Of a DNA stretch of 31,586 nt, positions 8,204 to 18,130 are shown in pieces; positions within the stretch are counted from its first letter, which is position 1, and every line of letters begins with the position of its first letter. A program made the position numbers and the translations under genes. The notes beneath the pieces were generated by a model. It had not been told where the DNA came from, made no database searches, and worked only from the letters and a program-made list of their open reading frames with translations. Source of the stretch: an uncultured Lachnospiraceae bacterium. GTDB taxonomy: Bacteria; Bacillota; Clostridia; Lachnospirales; Lachnospiraceae. The stretch is taken from assembly GCA_937891165.1 (NCBI GenBank), contig CALAEX010000248.1, positions 1-31,586 on the forward strand, written 5' to 3'.

Positions 8204-8709
8204 AATTCATTCATTCCTTCTAGTCTTAAAAGCAAACGATGGATTCCATGAAATGCTGGATAAAGTACAAAAGTCAAAAGCACCGTATACAAAGACCGTG
8301 GTAGTATTGTATAGATAAAATAAATAGGCAGTTCTAGCTTTCCTCGAAGCAAAAAGAATAACATATAGTATAAAAGGGAATACAATAATTCTCCTATAAA
8401 ACCAAGTAATCCTGGAATAAAATAATCCCGTTCATCATAGATTTTATTTGTATATCCAGCTAAAAAAGCAACGGTCATATATAAAATAGAACAAAAACCA
8501 ACCGTTTCTGAAAAACATAAATCCAACAGTAATCCAGAGAAAAAACCAACAAATAAAGCGGAAATTTGTCCTCTGGTGTAAGCAACTGTCATAACAAGAA
8601 TTAACAAACAGTCTGGAACTACTCCAGAAATTCTAAAAAAGGAAAACACAGAGGTTTGCAATAAAAAGCACAATAGCAGTTCCAATAAAATAACAATGAT
8701 TCGTACCAC
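8200..8709 (-). CDS. mreD: MreD, rod-shape membrane protein
   Basis: A 169-residue, highly hydrophobic protein with about five membrane helices, matching MreD in size and in its place between mreC and the elongation PBP. Features include LLLDLCFSETVG and a C-terminal FVLYPAFHGIHRLL segment. MreD is an integral membrane part of the elongasome and helps regulate PBP2/RodA with MreC. The start is a GTG at 8709, with AAGGA 6 nt upstream. The stop overlaps the PBP2 start (ATGA). Confidence 0.92.
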   Translation of the reverse strand: MVRIIVILLELLLCFLLQTSVFSFFRISGVVPDCLLILVMTVAYTRGQISALFVGFFSGLLLDLCFSETVGFCSILYMTVAFLAGYTNKIYDERDYFIPGLLGFIGELLYSLLYYMLFFLLRGKLELPIYFIYTILPRSLYTVLLTFVLYPAFHGIHRLLLRLEGMNEL

Positions 8710-8729
8710 AGCTCTTCCTTTCTATTTGC

Positions 8730-9614
8730 TTATTCTAATTCAAAGGATTCTTTTAGTTCTGTAATAATTAACACTTCATCTAAATGCTCAAAATCAACAA
8801 CAGGTGTTAAATATGCAGATTTTGTCATATTACTAGAATCCACTTGTATATTTGTAACATAACCAATTAAAATTCCTTGTTGGAATTTATCACTAATATG
8901 AGAAGTCACGACTTCATCATTTTCATTAATTTCAGCATTCAGTGGAATCATACTTATTTTAATCTTTCCATCCGACATCATCGAATTTAAATCACCAGAT
9001 ACAATACAAGTATCGGAAGTTTTTAAAAACATCCCACTGACTTTACTACTATCATCAATAATGGAACGAATTGTAGAAGAATTTTTTCTAACGGAAGTAA
9101 CAACACCAACTAATCCATTGCCTGCCATTACATTCATATCTTCTAAAATTCCATCTTCATATCCTTTGTCAATTGTAAAAATATTGTACCAACCATTACT
9201 TTCTCTGGCAATAATTCTAGCTGCCACTTTTTCATAGTCAGAATATTTTTGGTCTAACTCATATAATTCTCGTAACGCATCTAATTCATACTTTTCCTGC
9301 GAAATAATTTGAGATTGTAGAGTTAATTGTTCAATGGTTTCTTTTAATTGTTCATTTTCTTGTTGTAGGTTCTTTAAATTTCCTATCATTGTCATTTGCT
9401 CTGAAATAGAATGACCTACAACATTAATTCCTCGTTGCATTGGTGTAATAACAGAATCAATACCATCTCTTACCGGTTGTAATGCTTCTGGAAATCGGTA
9501 AGAAACAAACACAATAGCAACCGTCAAAAAAAACAGCAGAAAAAAAACGTGTTTTGGAAAAATAGTAATGCTATTTTTTTGTATACGTTTGCGGCGTTGT
9601 CTGCGATTTTGCAT
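8730..9614 (-). CDS. mreC: MreC, rod-shape scaffold protein
   Basis: A 294-residue protein: a basic cytoplasmic start (RRQRRKR at 4-10), one membrane helix (about 22-40), a coiled coil (about 78-118, heptad-rich in Leu/Gln/Glu) and the two beta-barrel domains of MreC, including NGLVGVVTSVRKNSS and QGILIGYVTNI. It links MreB inside to PBP2 outside and activates elongation. It begins one nucleotide after the mreB stop, with its GGAGG inside the last mreB codons, so the two are likely coupled. Confidence 0.95.
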   Translation of the reverse strand: MQNRRQRRKRIQKNSITIFPKHVFFLLFFLTVAIVFVSYRFPEALQPVRDGIDSVITPMQRGINVVGHSISEQMTMIGNLKNLQQENEQLKETIEQLTLQSQIISQEKYELDALRELYELDQKYSDYEKVAARIIARESNGWYNIFTIDKGYEDGILEDMNVMAGNGLVGVVTSVRKNSSTIRSIIDDSSKVSGMFLKTSDTCIVSGDLNSMMSDGKIKISMIPLNAEINENDEVVTSHISDKFQQGILIGYVTNIQVDSSNMTKSAYLTPVVDFEHLDEVLIITELKESFELE

Positions 9615-9615
9615 A

Positions 9616-10641
9616 TCAGCCTCCGTAATAGGTCTGTTTCAAAGAAAAGGCAAGACAGTCATACTTTGCACTATCTTCTAAAATTTTACCAAGTCCATTA
9701 ACTACAGTATTAGCAGCATCTTCCGCTACTTTAATTGGAAGTTCTGTTTCCTTTCCAAATAACTCATCAATTTTTTTAATATTAGCAGAACCACCTGTCA
9801 CATAAATTCCAGAATCAATAATATCCGAAGAAATTTCTGGTGGTGCTTTTTCTAAAATAACACGAACCGCATCCACAATTGAATGTAAACTTTCGTTAAT
9901 CGTTTCATAAACAAATTCGGAATCAATTTCTGCTTCTGTTGGAAGACCTGTCATCACGTCACGACCATATACTTTGATTGTTTCATGTTCTGGTTCTACC
10001 GCATAAGCTAATCTCTTTTTAATTACTTCTGCTGTCTTATTTCCAATAATCAAATTATATTTCTTTTTCACATTATTGATAATCAATTCATCAAATTTAT
10101 TTCCACCAATGGTTACCATCTTACTTAAGACAATACCACCTAAAGACATAATGGAAATTTCTGTTGTGTCTGCACCAATATCTACTACCATCACACCACT
10201 AGCATTCATAACATCTAATCCTGCACCAATAGCATCTGCAATCGGTTTTTCTACAACACGTACTTTTTTTGGCTTTGCAATGGAATTGCTAGCAAGGTCA
10301 AAAAAGGCTCTCTTTTCTACTTCTGTTACATCATTTGGTGCAGCTACAATAATATCTGCTCCTGTAATTTTCCCAGATTTTTCAGCAATTGTTTTAAATG
10401 CTTTATTTAATAAAGCTAACATATTGGCAATATCTGCAATGACACCATTTTTCACAGGATAAGTCACCAGAAAATTATCTGGAGCTTTTCCAAGCATTTC
10501 AAATGCTTCATCACCAATTGCCATTACCTCACCCTTGCATATAGCAATGATGTTTTTTTCATCAAAGATAACGCCGTCATTCTTTCTGTATATTTTAATT
10601 GTGTTTGTCCCAAAGTCAATTCCAAATACTTTTGCACTCAC
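9616..10641 (-). CDS. mreB: MreB, actin-like cytoskeletal protein
   Basis: A 341-residue actin-fold ATPase that forms membrane filaments guiding wall elongation. Visible motifs are phosphate-1 GIDFGTNTIKIY (7-18), phosphate-2 VVDIGADTTEIS (about 153-164) and the adenosine motif YVTGGSANI. It is the first gene of the mreBCD-PBP2-minCDE-rodA-mgsA series. The start is GTG at 10641 with AAGGGG 8 nt upstream. The phosphate-1 loop reads GTNTIKI where most MreB have GTANTLVY, a slightly divergent form; Mbl/MreBH assignment is not excluded, but the location in front of mreCD favours MreB. Confidence 0.95.
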   Translation of the reverse strand: MSAKVFGIDFGTNTIKIYRKNDGVIFDEKNIIAICKGEVMAIGDEAFEMLGKAPDNFLVTYPVKNGVIADIANMLALLNKAFKTIAEKSGKITGADIIVAAPNDVTEVEKRAFFDLASNSIAKPKKVRVVEKPIADAIGAGLDVMNASGVMVVDIGADTTEISIMSLGGIVLSKMVTIGGNKFDELIINNVKKKYNLIIGNKTAEVIKKRLAYAVEPEHETIKVYGRDVMTGLPTEAEIDSEFVYETINESLHSIVDAVRVILEKAPPEISSDIIDSGIYVTGGSANIKKIDELFGKETELPIKVAEDAANTVVNGLGKILEDSAKYDCLAFSLKQTYYGG

Positions 10642-10687
10642 AAATGATACCCCTTTCTGTTCCTGTTTTTGAATTTATAATCAATTA

Positions 10688-10716
10688 ATTTTACCACTTT
10701 TGTACCATATTTTCAA
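10688..10716 (-). promoter_or_regulatory. SigA-type promoter of the mreB operon
   Basis: On the minus strand, TTGAAA (10716-10711), a 17-nt spacer and TAAAAT (10693-10688), placed about 47 nt ahead of the mreB GTG and just past the radC stop. It would give the wall-elongation genes their own promoter, independent of upstream repair genes; I see no terminator between radC and this promoter. Confidence 0.75.
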
Positions 10717-10735
10717 TCTAAATAAAAATAAAATG

Positions 10736-11422
10736 CTAAAACCTTAAATATCCTTCTGCTCTTAAGCTAAGATACGAATTTTGTCCAATAATAATATGGT
10801 CATTTAAAGAAATGCCAAGTAATTTCCCTGCTTCTACAATACGACTCGTTGTTATAATATCTTCTTTGCTTGGTGTAGGGTCTCCACTTGGATGATTATG
10901 AAGTAGAAGAATGGAAACCCCATTTTTTCGTAACGCAGATAAAAAAATTTCTCTTGGGTCTGCAATCGAAGCATTAATTGTACCAATGGATAATAATTCT
11001 TCCGATAACACACGATTTTTGCTATCAAGAATCAATAAAAGCAAACATTCTCTTTGTTCATACTTTAACTGTGCAGTATAATAAGTAACAACATCTTCAG
11101 GAGAAGATATTTTGATGCCATATAATTTCTTTCCTCGTGCCATTCTTCTTGCAATTTCACAGACACAAAGAAATTGTATCGCTTTTACTTTTCCAATACC
11201 AGAGAATGTCTTTAGTTCTTCCATATCCATATCCCACAGAGCTTGCAATCCATTCTCTCCACAATGTTCTAATATGTTCAGAGCAACTTCGTCTGCACGT
11301 TTCTCTTTTGTTCCAGAACGAATTAAGACAGTCAATAATTCTTTGTCCGATAAACGTTCTACGCCTTCTATTTCTACTTTTTCATAAGGGCGTTCCGAGA
11401 TTGGTAATTGTTTCATTGTCAT
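10736..11422 (-). CDS. radC: RadC-family JAB/MPN-domain protein
   Basis: A 228-residue protein with an N-terminal helix-hairpin-helix region (FSGIGKVKAIQF, about 73-84) and a C-terminal JAMM/MPN+ metalloprotease-like domain whose zinc motif HNHPSGDPTPSKED (H175, H177, S185, D188) is complete. The family is called RadC, but its role in repair is doubtful and the activity is unknown. The longest frame (to 11452) begins with a TTG and lacks good spacing; ATG at 11422 has GAGGA 7 nt upstream and gives the usual start (MTMKQLP...ERP). It follows the YnbB-like gene by about 50 nt and ends just ahead of the mreB promoter; radC next to mreB is a common arrangement in Firmicutes. Confidence 0.93.
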   Translation of the reverse strand: MTMKQLPISERPYEKVEIEGVERLSDKELLTVLIRSGTKEKRADEVALNILEHCGENGLQALWDMDMEELKTFSGIGKVKAIQFLCVCEIARRMARGKKLYGIKISSPEDVVTYYTAQLKYEQRECLLLLILDSKNRVLSEELLSIGTINASIADPREIFLSALRKNGVSILLLHNHPSGDPTPSKEDIITTSRIVEAGKLLGISLNDHIIIGQNSYLSLRAEGYLRF

Positions 11423-11472
11423 TTTAAATTCCTCTTTCTCCATCTCTCCCAAAAAGAAGAATTTTTATTTCT

Positions 11473-12759
11473 CTATAGTTGTAATAAGCCTGCTTCTTTC
11501 ATTTTCTGTACAGACATCATAATACCAAGCTTTGCATGATACCAAGTCAGTCCTCCCTGAAAGTAAACGGCATAAGGAGGTTCTATTGGTGCATCTGCGG
11601 ATAATTCAATCGACGAACCTTGTACAAAAGCTCCTGCTGCCATAATAACATCAGAATGATATCCTGGCATTGGCCAAGGTTCTGGTGTGACATGGCTATC
11701 TACTGGTGCTGCTGCCTGAATTCCTTGACAAAAAGCAATCACTGCTTCTGGACTCTTTAAAGTCACTGCTTGAATAATATCATATCTTGGTTCTGTACCA
11801 TTTGGAATGACAGGATAGCCAAATGATTCATAAATACTTGCTGCAAAAATTGCACCTTTTAATGCTCCTGCAACAACAGTTGGTGCTAAAAATAATCCTT
11901 GGAAAAATTGTTGATTGAGTCCAAGCGTAGCTCCTACTTCTTTTCCTAATCCAGGTGCAGTTAAACGATACGCACATTGGTCTACATATTCTTCTTTTCC
12001 TACAATATAGCCTCCAATTGGTGCTAAACCACCACCTGGATTCTTAATTAAAGAACCAACACATAAATCTGCTCCTACTTCGGTAGGTTCTATCATTTGT
12101 ACAAATTCTCCATAACAATTATCTACCATACAAATCACTTCTGGTTTAATACTCTTTACAAAAGCAATCAATTCACCAATACGTTCTACAGATAAGGTAG
12201 GTCTTGTTTGATAGCCTTTCGAACGCTGAATGGTAACCAATTTTGTTCTTTCATTGATAGCGGCTCGAATACCATCATAGTCAAAACCACCATCTTCCTT
12301 TAAATCTACTTGAGCATATGTAATTCCCCATTCAGATAAAGACGCTTTCGTTGGAGTAATACCAATGACTCCTTCTAATGTATCATATGGCTTTCCAACA
12401 GGTGAAAGAATTTCATCACCTGGACGTAAATTAGCAGATAATGCTACTGTTAAAGCATGAGTACCACAAGTTAAGGAAGGACGAACAAGAGCGGATTCTG
12501 CTTTAAAAATATCAGCATAAACCGCTTCTAATACATCTCTTCCAATATCATTATATCCATATCCTGTAGTAGCCGCAAAGTGAATATCACTTAATTGATT
12601 TTTTTGCATTGCAGAAATTACTTTCATTTGATTGTATTCTGCTATCCTATCAATTTCTTCAAATCGACTTTTTAACTTTTGTTCTATCATAGAACAATAG
12701 TGAAATACATCATCAGAAATTTTTAATGTTCGGTACATATTTTGTAATGTTGTGTTCAT
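11473..12759 (-). CDS. ynbB: YnbB-type PLP-dependent enzyme (methionine gamma-lyase-like, 'aluminum resistance' family)
   Basis: A 428-residue fold-type I pyridoxal-phosphate enzyme related to cystathionine/methionine gamma-lyases. The substrate is unproven; the 'aluminum resistance' name is historic. Marks of the family are TTGYGYNDIGRD (64-74), TCGTHAL (97-103), the aspartate in VDNCYGEFV (D213) and the probable cofactor lysine in GSLIKNPGGGLAP (K239). GGAG lies 5 nt before the ATG. The order mutS-mutL-miaA-ynbB is similar to that in Bacillus and many Clostridia, so the gene likely sits in the same transcript as miaA, whose stop is 9 nt upstream. Confidence 0.93.
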   Translation of the reverse strand: MNTTLQNMYRTLKISDDVFHYCSMIEQKLKSRFEEIDRIAEYNQMKVISAMQKNQLSDIHFAATTGYGYNDIGRDVLEAVYADIFKAESALVRPSLTCGTHALTVALSANLRPGDEILSPVGKPYDTLEGVIGITPTKASLSEWGITYAQVDLKEDGGFDYDGIRAAINERTKLVTIQRSKGYQTRPTLSVERIGELIAFVKSIKPEVICMVDNCYGEFVQMIEPTEVGADLCVGSLIKNPGGGLAPIGGYIVGKEEYVDQCAYRLTAPGLGKEVGATLGLNQQFFQGLFLAPTVVAGALKGAIFAASIYESFGYPVIPNGTEPRYDIIQAVTLKSPEAVIAFCQGIQAAAPVDSHVTPEPWPMPGYHSDVIMAAGAFVQGSSIELSADAPIEPPYAVYFQGGLTWYHAKLGIMMSVQKMKEAGLLQL

Positions 12760-12768
12760 ATTGTCTCC

Positions 12769-13716
12769 TTATTGTTCTAATTTTTCTTTGATTATCTGAA
12801 GCATTTCTTGTAATATTAGTTCTTCTTTTTGATTAAAATCAGGACGATTTAACCAAATGACATCAGGTTCTCTCTTAAACCATGTCAATTGTCGTTTAGC
12901 AAAATGTCTTGTATCTCTTTTCAAATAATAAATAGCTTCTTCATAAGTATACTCTCCTGTTAAAAAAGAAGCGATCTCTTTATAACCAAGTCCCTGCATA
13001 GAAACTGCTGTTTTTGGAATTCCAGCTTCTAGTAGTTGTTTCACTTCTTCTACAAGTCCATCTTCTAACATCTTATTTACTCTACGATTGATGCGGTCAT
13101 ATAACACTTCTCTTTCATCATTTAATACAAAATAGGCATAAGCATAGGGAGATTCTTTTTTCTTTTGTTCTTCATTGTGTACAGAAATTTTCTGTCCACT
13201 TTTTTCATAAAATTCTAATGCACGAATCACTCTCTTTATATTATTTGGATGAATTTCATTTGCTGCTTTCTCATCTACTTTTCGTAATAATTCATGCAAG
13301 TATTCTGCTCCTTTTTCTTTAGCAAGTTGTTCTAATTTGGTTCGATATGATTTATCGTCATCATTTTCTGTAAAATCAATATCATATAAAACAGCCTGAA
13401 TATAAAATCCTGTTCCTCCAACTAAAATTGGAATTTTACCTTTGTTCCAACATTCCTCCATTGCTTTTTTAGCATAGGAGGCGAATAAAACAACATTAAA
13501 ATCTTCGCATGGCTCTAAAATATCAATCAAATGATGTACAACACCTTGCATTTCTTCTTGCTTAATCTTTGCTGTACCAATATCCATATGTTTATATACT
13601 TGCATCGAATCTGCCGAGATAATTTCTCCATGAATTGCTTTGGCTAGAGCAATCGAAAGTTTTGTTTTTCCAACAGCAGTTGGTCCCGCAAGAATAATAA
13701 GTGGTTTTTTCTCCAT
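12769..13716 (-). CDS. miaA: MiaA, tRNA dimethylallyltransferase
   Basis: A 315-residue enzyme that adds the dimethylallyl group to N6 of A37 in tRNAs reading UNN codons. It shows the P-loop GPTAVGKT (11-18), the catalytic-region DSMQVYKHMDIGTAK (36-50), GGTGFYIQA (about 100) and SMQGLGYKEI, all typical. Length matches the family. Its start is 3 nt after the mutL stop, with GAGGA inside the mutL end, so coupled translation is likely. miaA beside mutL is conserved from Gram-negatives to Firmicutes. Confidence 0.97.
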   Translation of the reverse strand: MEKKPLIILAGPTAVGKTKLSIALAKAIHGEIISADSMQVYKHMDIGTAKIKQEEMQGVVHHLIDILEPCEDFNVVLFASYAKKAMEECWNKGKIPILVGGTGFYIQAVLYDIDFTENDDDKSYRTKLEQLAKEKGAEYLHELLRKVDEKAANEIHPNNIKRVIRALEFYEKSGQKISVHNEEQKKKESPYAYAYFVLNDEREVLYDRINRRVNKMLEDGLVEEVKQLLEAGIPKTAVSMQGLGYKEIASFLTGEYTYEEAIYYLKRDTRHFAKRQLTWFKREPDVIWLNRPDFNQKEELILQEMLQIIKEKLEQ

Positions 13717-13719
13717 AAT

Positions 13720-15471
13720 TTATAAAATCCTCTTGAATTTTCGTTCTAGTTCTTGTTTTGATATAGAAATGGTAGTTTGTCTACCATGTGGACAATGATA
13801 TGGATTTTCCAATGTCAACATATCAGAAATTAATTGTTTTGCTTCTGCTTCTGACATACAGTGATTACCTTTCACTGCTGCCTTACAAGAAAGAGAAGCT
13901 ACTTTTTCCAATAAAATATCTGCACTTTTAAATTCTCTATCTTCTAACAAAGTATCTAATATTTCTAATAATAATTCTTTTGCATCTACTGTTACAAAAT
14001 CTGCTGGAACAGCTGTTACTTTATATTCTAATCCGCCAAAGTCTTCTAATACAAATCCTATTTTTTCAAAAATAGAAAGATTTCGTTTCAAACAATCGGC
14101 TTCTTTTAAAGTAAGAGAAAGAATCATAGGGGGCAGTACATTTTGCGTTATGATTTCTTCTTTTTGTTCTAACTTTGCCATCATTCGTTCAAATAATACT
14201 TTCTCATGAGCTGCGTGTTGGTCAATCATAAACAGTTGTTCTCCCATCTCAATTAACCAATAAGTAGCAAATAGTTGTCCAATCAAACGAAATTCTACTT
14301 TATTTTCTTTGGACAATAAATCCAATGGCAAAGTTACTACATCCTGTTTGGCAGCAGGTAAGAACACTTGTTTTTTTGTTTGATAAGTAGTTTTTTGTTC
14401 TTGTAGGATAGGAATATTTTGTTCCTTTTGTTTTAATTCAAACGGTTTTTTTGGAAGAGAAACGGGTACTATCATACTTTTTCCCGATAATGTATTCCGA
14501 ATAGTTTCATAAACGACATGGTACATCATTTCATTATCTAAAAACCGTAGTTCCATTTTTGTTGGATGCACATTGATATCAATAAACTCTTGTGGAACTG
14601 TTAAGTGTAGCACTGTAAAAGGATATTTATGTCCCATCATATAGGATTGATACGCATCTTCTATAGCCCGGCTAATAATATGACATTTGACATATCTTCC
14701 ATTGATAAAATAAATTTCATTACTTCGATTTCCTTTTGCAATCAATGGTTTTCCAATATATCCAGTCAATTGTATACCGTGATTATCGGCAGAAGTTTGG
14801 ATAGGAATTACCGCAGATGCAATTTCTTTTCCATAAATATAATAAATAATTTCTTTTATTTCTTTGTTTCCTGTCGTGTGAAGTATTGTTTTCCCATTAT
14901 TTATATATTTAAATGAAATATCTGGTCTAGATAATGCTAAACGCTCCATCCATTCATTGATATGTCCGCCTTCTGTTACTGCACTTTTTAAAAATTTTTT
15001 CCTAGCAGGTGTATTATAAAATAAATTGTGAACTAAAAAAGTTGTACCGGATGGACATCCGACCTCTTCTAGTATTTTCTCTTCCCCGCCTTCTATCACA
15101 TATCTTGTACCAATAAAATCATCTTTTGTTTTTGTCAAAAGCTCCACTTGTGCAACGGAACAAATGCTAGAAAGTGCTTCTCCACGAAATCCAAGACTTC
15201 CAATCGAAACAAGGTCTAATGCTGATTTAATTTTACTTGTAGCATGCCGTAAAAATGCCATAGGGACATCTTCTTTTGAAATCCCTATTCCATTATCTGT
15301 TACACGAAGAAAAGAAATCCCGCCTTCTTTGATTTCGACTGTAATAGCAGTTGCTTTCGCATCTATTGCATTTTCTACTAATTCCTTTACGACAGAAGCA
15401 GGACGTTCCACTACCTCCCCTGCTGCTATTTTGTTTATGGTAGCTTGGTCTAATACAGTGATTTTACTCAT
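13720..15471 (-). CDS. mutL: MutL, mismatch-repair endonuclease/ATPase
   Basis: A 583-residue GHKL ATPase with IAAGEVVERP (15-24), NAIDA (34-38), DNGIGI (58-63) and GFRGEALSSI in the N-terminal half. The C-terminal half carries the endonuclease motif DQHAAHEKVLFE (from D417), a GNHCMSEAEA segment and CPHGRQT, so this is a nicking MutL as in bacteria that lack MutH and Dam. The linker at about 335-390 is polar and poorly conserved. It starts 1 nt after the mutS stop with only a weak AAGGT ribosome site, implying dependence on mutS translation. Confidence 0.97.
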   Translation of the reverse strand: MSKITVLDQATINKIAAGEVVERPASVVKELVENAIDAKATAITVEIKEGGISFLRVTDNGIGISKEDVPMAFLRHATSKIKSALDLVSIGSLGFRGEALSSICSVAQVELLTKTKDDFIGTRYVIEGGEEKILEEVGCPSGTTFLVHNLFYNTPARKKFLKSAVTEGGHINEWMERLALSRPDISFKYINNGKTILHTTGNKEIKEIIYYIYGKEIASAVIPIQTSADNHGIQLTGYIGKPLIAKGNRSNEIYFINGRYVKCHIISRAIEDAYQSYMMGHKYPFTVLHLTVPQEFIDINVHPTKMELRFLDNEMMYHVVYETIRNTLSGKSMIVPVSLPKKPFELKQKEQNIPILQEQKTTYQTKKQVFLPAAKQDVVTLPLDLLSKENKVEFRLIGQLFATYWLIEMGEQLFMIDQHAAHEKVLFERMMAKLEQKEEIITQNVLPPMILSLTLKEADCLKRNLSIFEKIGFVLEDFGGLEYKVTAVPADFVTVDAKELLLEILDTLLEDREFKSADILLEKVASLSCKAAVKGNHCMSEAEAKQLISDMLTLENPYHCPHGRQTTISISKQELERKFKRIL

Positions 15472-15472
15472 A

Positions 15473-18112
15473 CTATCTTACCTTTTCTTGTAATGCATAT
15501 AATTTATTTAATGCTTCAATTGGAGTGATTCTAGAGATATCAATTGTTTTTAATTCTTCAATGACTTCAGAAAAATCAGGTTCGCAAAATAAGCTTAATT
15601 GACCAGAAACTTCTTCTTTCTTTTTCGAAATAGTTAATTTTGGACTCACTGGTTTACTTTCTTCTTTCATAACCAAAGTTGCATTGATATCATGTTGTGC
15701 TAGTTGTTCTGCAATTTCATAAGCACGTTGTAATACGTTTTCTGGCACACCAGCTAATTTAGCTACTTGAATACCATAACTTTTATCTGCGCCCCCTTTC
15801 ATAATTTTACGAAGGAAAATAATATCTTCCCCTTGTTCTTTTACAGCAATACAATAGTTATTGACACTATGAAGTCGTCCTTCTAATTCAGTTAATTCAT
15901 GATAATGTGTTGCAAATAATGTTTTTGCTCCTAGTTTTTTTGCATCTGCAATATGTTCTACGACAGCCCAAGCAATACTAAGTCCGTCATATGTGCTTGT
16001 ACCTCGACCAATTTCATCTAAAATTAGTAAACTGTTTCTGGTAGCATTTTTTAAAATATTGGCAACTTCCGTCATTTCTACCATAAATGTACTTTGACCA
16101 GAAGCTAAATCATCCGAAGCTCCGACTCTTGTAAAAATACGGTCTACAATACCGATTTTAGCACATTCTGCTGGAACAAAGCTTCCGATTTGAGCCATAA
16201 GTACAATTAAGGCAGTTTGTCGCATATAAGTAGACTTACCAGCCATATTTGGACCTGTAATAATGGCCACTCGATTTTTATCATTATCTAAACAAGTATC
16301 ATTTTCTACAAACATATCATTGGAAATCATTTGTTCTACGACAGGATGACGACCATTTTTTATATTAATGATACCTCTTTCGTTGATATGTGGTCTAACA
16401 TAACGATTTCTTTCTGCAACAAACGCTAAAGAAGCAAAGGTATCTGTTTTTGCAATTGCTTTTGCGGTTGTTTGAATTCGTAAAACTTCTTTTGCAATGG
16501 TTTCACGTAGTTCGGTAAATAAAGCATACTCTAAAGAAAATAATTTATCTTCTGCACCTAAAATGTCTTCCTCAATTTTTTTCAATTCTTCCGTCGTATA
16601 GCGCTCTGCATTGGCTAATGTCTGTTTCCGAATCCATTCAGGAGGAACTAACTCTTTATAAGAATTAGTAACTTCTAAATAATAACCAAACACACGGTTA
16701 AATTTAATTTTTAAATTTTTAATACCTGTTCGTTCTCTTTCTTTTGTTTCTAAATCAGCAAGCCAATGTTTTCCTTCGGTTTTTGCTAAACGTAAATGGT
16801 CTACTTCTTCATGATATCCAGTTTTAATAATACCACCTTCCGTAATGGCAAGAGGGGCATCTTCTTCAATCGCTGTCCGAATCAAAGTTTCAATATCTTC
16901 TAACAAATCTAATTCTTCATAAATATTTTTCCAAAGAGTGGAAGATAAATCTTTCAATAAAATACGAATTGGTGGTAACATTTGTAACGAATTTTTTAAA
17001 GCTAAAAAGTCTTTTGGTGTAGCAGATTTATATGCAATTTTTCCCATTAAACGTTCTAAATCATAAACCGCATCTAAATATTCTCTCAATTCTTCTCTTG
17101 TAATAACATGTTGATTTAATTCTTCCACTGCATCTAAACGGTCTTCTATCTCTTTTTTATTAATTAATGGTTGCTCTAAAAAAGAACGAAGTAGTCTTGC
17201 TCCCATAGCGGTCTTTGTTTTATCTAATACCCATAATAAAGAACCTCTTTTATGTTTTTCTCTCATCGTTTCGGTCAATTCTAAATTTCTTCTTGTAGAG
17301 CTATCAATAATCATATACTTTCCTGGAAGATATGTTTGCAATTTTGTAATATGCCCTAGCGAATTCTTTTGGGTTTCATATAAATATTTTAAGATTGCAC
17401 CTGCTGCCAAACAGCCAATATCAAACTCTTTTAATCCAAGTCCATCTAAAGTACTTATTTGGAAATGCTCTTTTAATACCATTTGACAAGTATCTTCTTC
17501 AAAATACCAATCTGCTAACACATGTAATGAAATATTTAAACGATTCTTTAAATCTTCTAAATCTAGTTCACTCATTTCTAAAGGAGAATTATAAATTATC
17601 TCTGCTGGCATAAATTTAATAATTTCATCCATGACTTGACGAATTTCATTTACTTGTGTTACATAGTAATCTCCTGTCGTTACATCTACAGTAGCAATAC
17701 CATATGCACCATCAAAAAAAGCAAGTCCCATTAAATAATTATTTTTTGTCTCATCTATCGTTTGTGTATTTAAATTTGTTCCCGGTGTTACAATACGAGT
17801 TACTTCTCGTTTTACAATACCTCGTACCATTTTAGGGTCTTCTACTTGTTCACAAATGGCGACTCGATATCCTTTGCTGATTAAACGATTAAGATAGCCG
17901 TCTAAAGCATGATGTGGAATTCCGCACATAGGAGCACGTTCTTCCTGTCCACAACTCTTTCCAGTTAATGTTAGTTCTAATTCTTTGGAAATCGTGATGG
18001 CATCTTCAAAAAACATTTCATAAAAATCCCCCAAACGATAAAGCAAAATACAATCTTTATACTGCTTTTTCATTTCTAAATATTGCATCATCATTGGTGT
18101 ATACGTTGCCAT
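15473..18112 (-). CDS. mutS: MutS, DNA mismatch recognition ATPase
   Basis: An 879-residue MutS1-type protein with all domains. The N-terminal mismatch-binding domain contains GDFYEMF with the Phe-X-Glu wedge (F30, E32). The C-terminal ABC-type ATPase has Walker A GPNMAGKST (about 620-628), the LASGQSTFMVEM signature region, Walker B LLILDEIGRGTSTYDG and the FATHYHEL switch. It recognises mismatches and recruits MutL, encoded next. RBS GGAG lies about 8 nt upstream, 18 nt after the rnhA stop. Confidence 0.98.
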   Translation of the reverse strand: MATYTPMMMQYLEMKKQYKDCILLYRLGDFYEMFFEDAITISKELELTLTGKSCGQEERAPMCGIPHHALDGYLNRLISKGYRVAICEQVEDPKMVRGIVKREVTRIVTPGTNLNTQTIDETKNNYLMGLAFFDGAYGIATVDVTTGDYYVTQVNEIRQVMDEIIKFMPAEIIYNSPLEMSELDLEDLKNRLNISLHVLADWYFEEDTCQMVLKEHFQISTLDGLGLKEFDIGCLAAGAILKYLYETQKNSLGHITKLQTYLPGKYMIIDSSTRRNLELTETMREKHKRGSLLWVLDKTKTAMGARLLRSFLEQPLINKKEIEDRLDAVEELNQHVITREELREYLDAVYDLERLMGKIAYKSATPKDFLALKNSLQMLPPIRILLKDLSSTLWKNIYEELDLLEDIETLIRTAIEEDAPLAITEGGIIKTGYHEEVDHLRLAKTEGKHWLADLETKERERTGIKNLKIKFNRVFGYYLEVTNSYKELVPPEWIRKQTLANAERYTTEELKKIEEDILGAEDKLFSLEYALFTELRETIAKEVLRIQTTAKAIAKTDTFASLAFVAERNRYVRPHINERGIINIKNGRHPVVEQMISNDMFVENDTCLDNDKNRVAIITGPNMAGKSTYMRQTALIVLMAQIGSFVPAECAKIGIVDRIFTRVGASDDLASGQSTFMVEMTEVANILKNATRNSLLILDEIGRGTSTYDGLSIAWAVVEHIADAKKLGAKTLFATHYHELTELEGRLHSVNNYCIAVKEQGEDIIFLRKIMKGGADKSYGIQVAKLAGVPENVLQRAYEIAEQLAQHDINATLVMKEESKPVSPKLTISKKKEEVSGQLSLFCEPDFSEVIEELKTIDISRITPIEALNKLYALQEKVR

Positions 18113-18130
18113 TTCTCTCTCCTCTGCTTT

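Noticed and set aside
10076..10462. A 128-codon open frame on the plus strand inside mreB, and similar antisense frames inside der (26503-26898), mutL, minE, radC and rbgA
   Set aside because: They mirror conserved coding sequence on the other strand, have no ribosome-binding sites and translate to low-complexity Ser/Ile/Phe-rich sequence.
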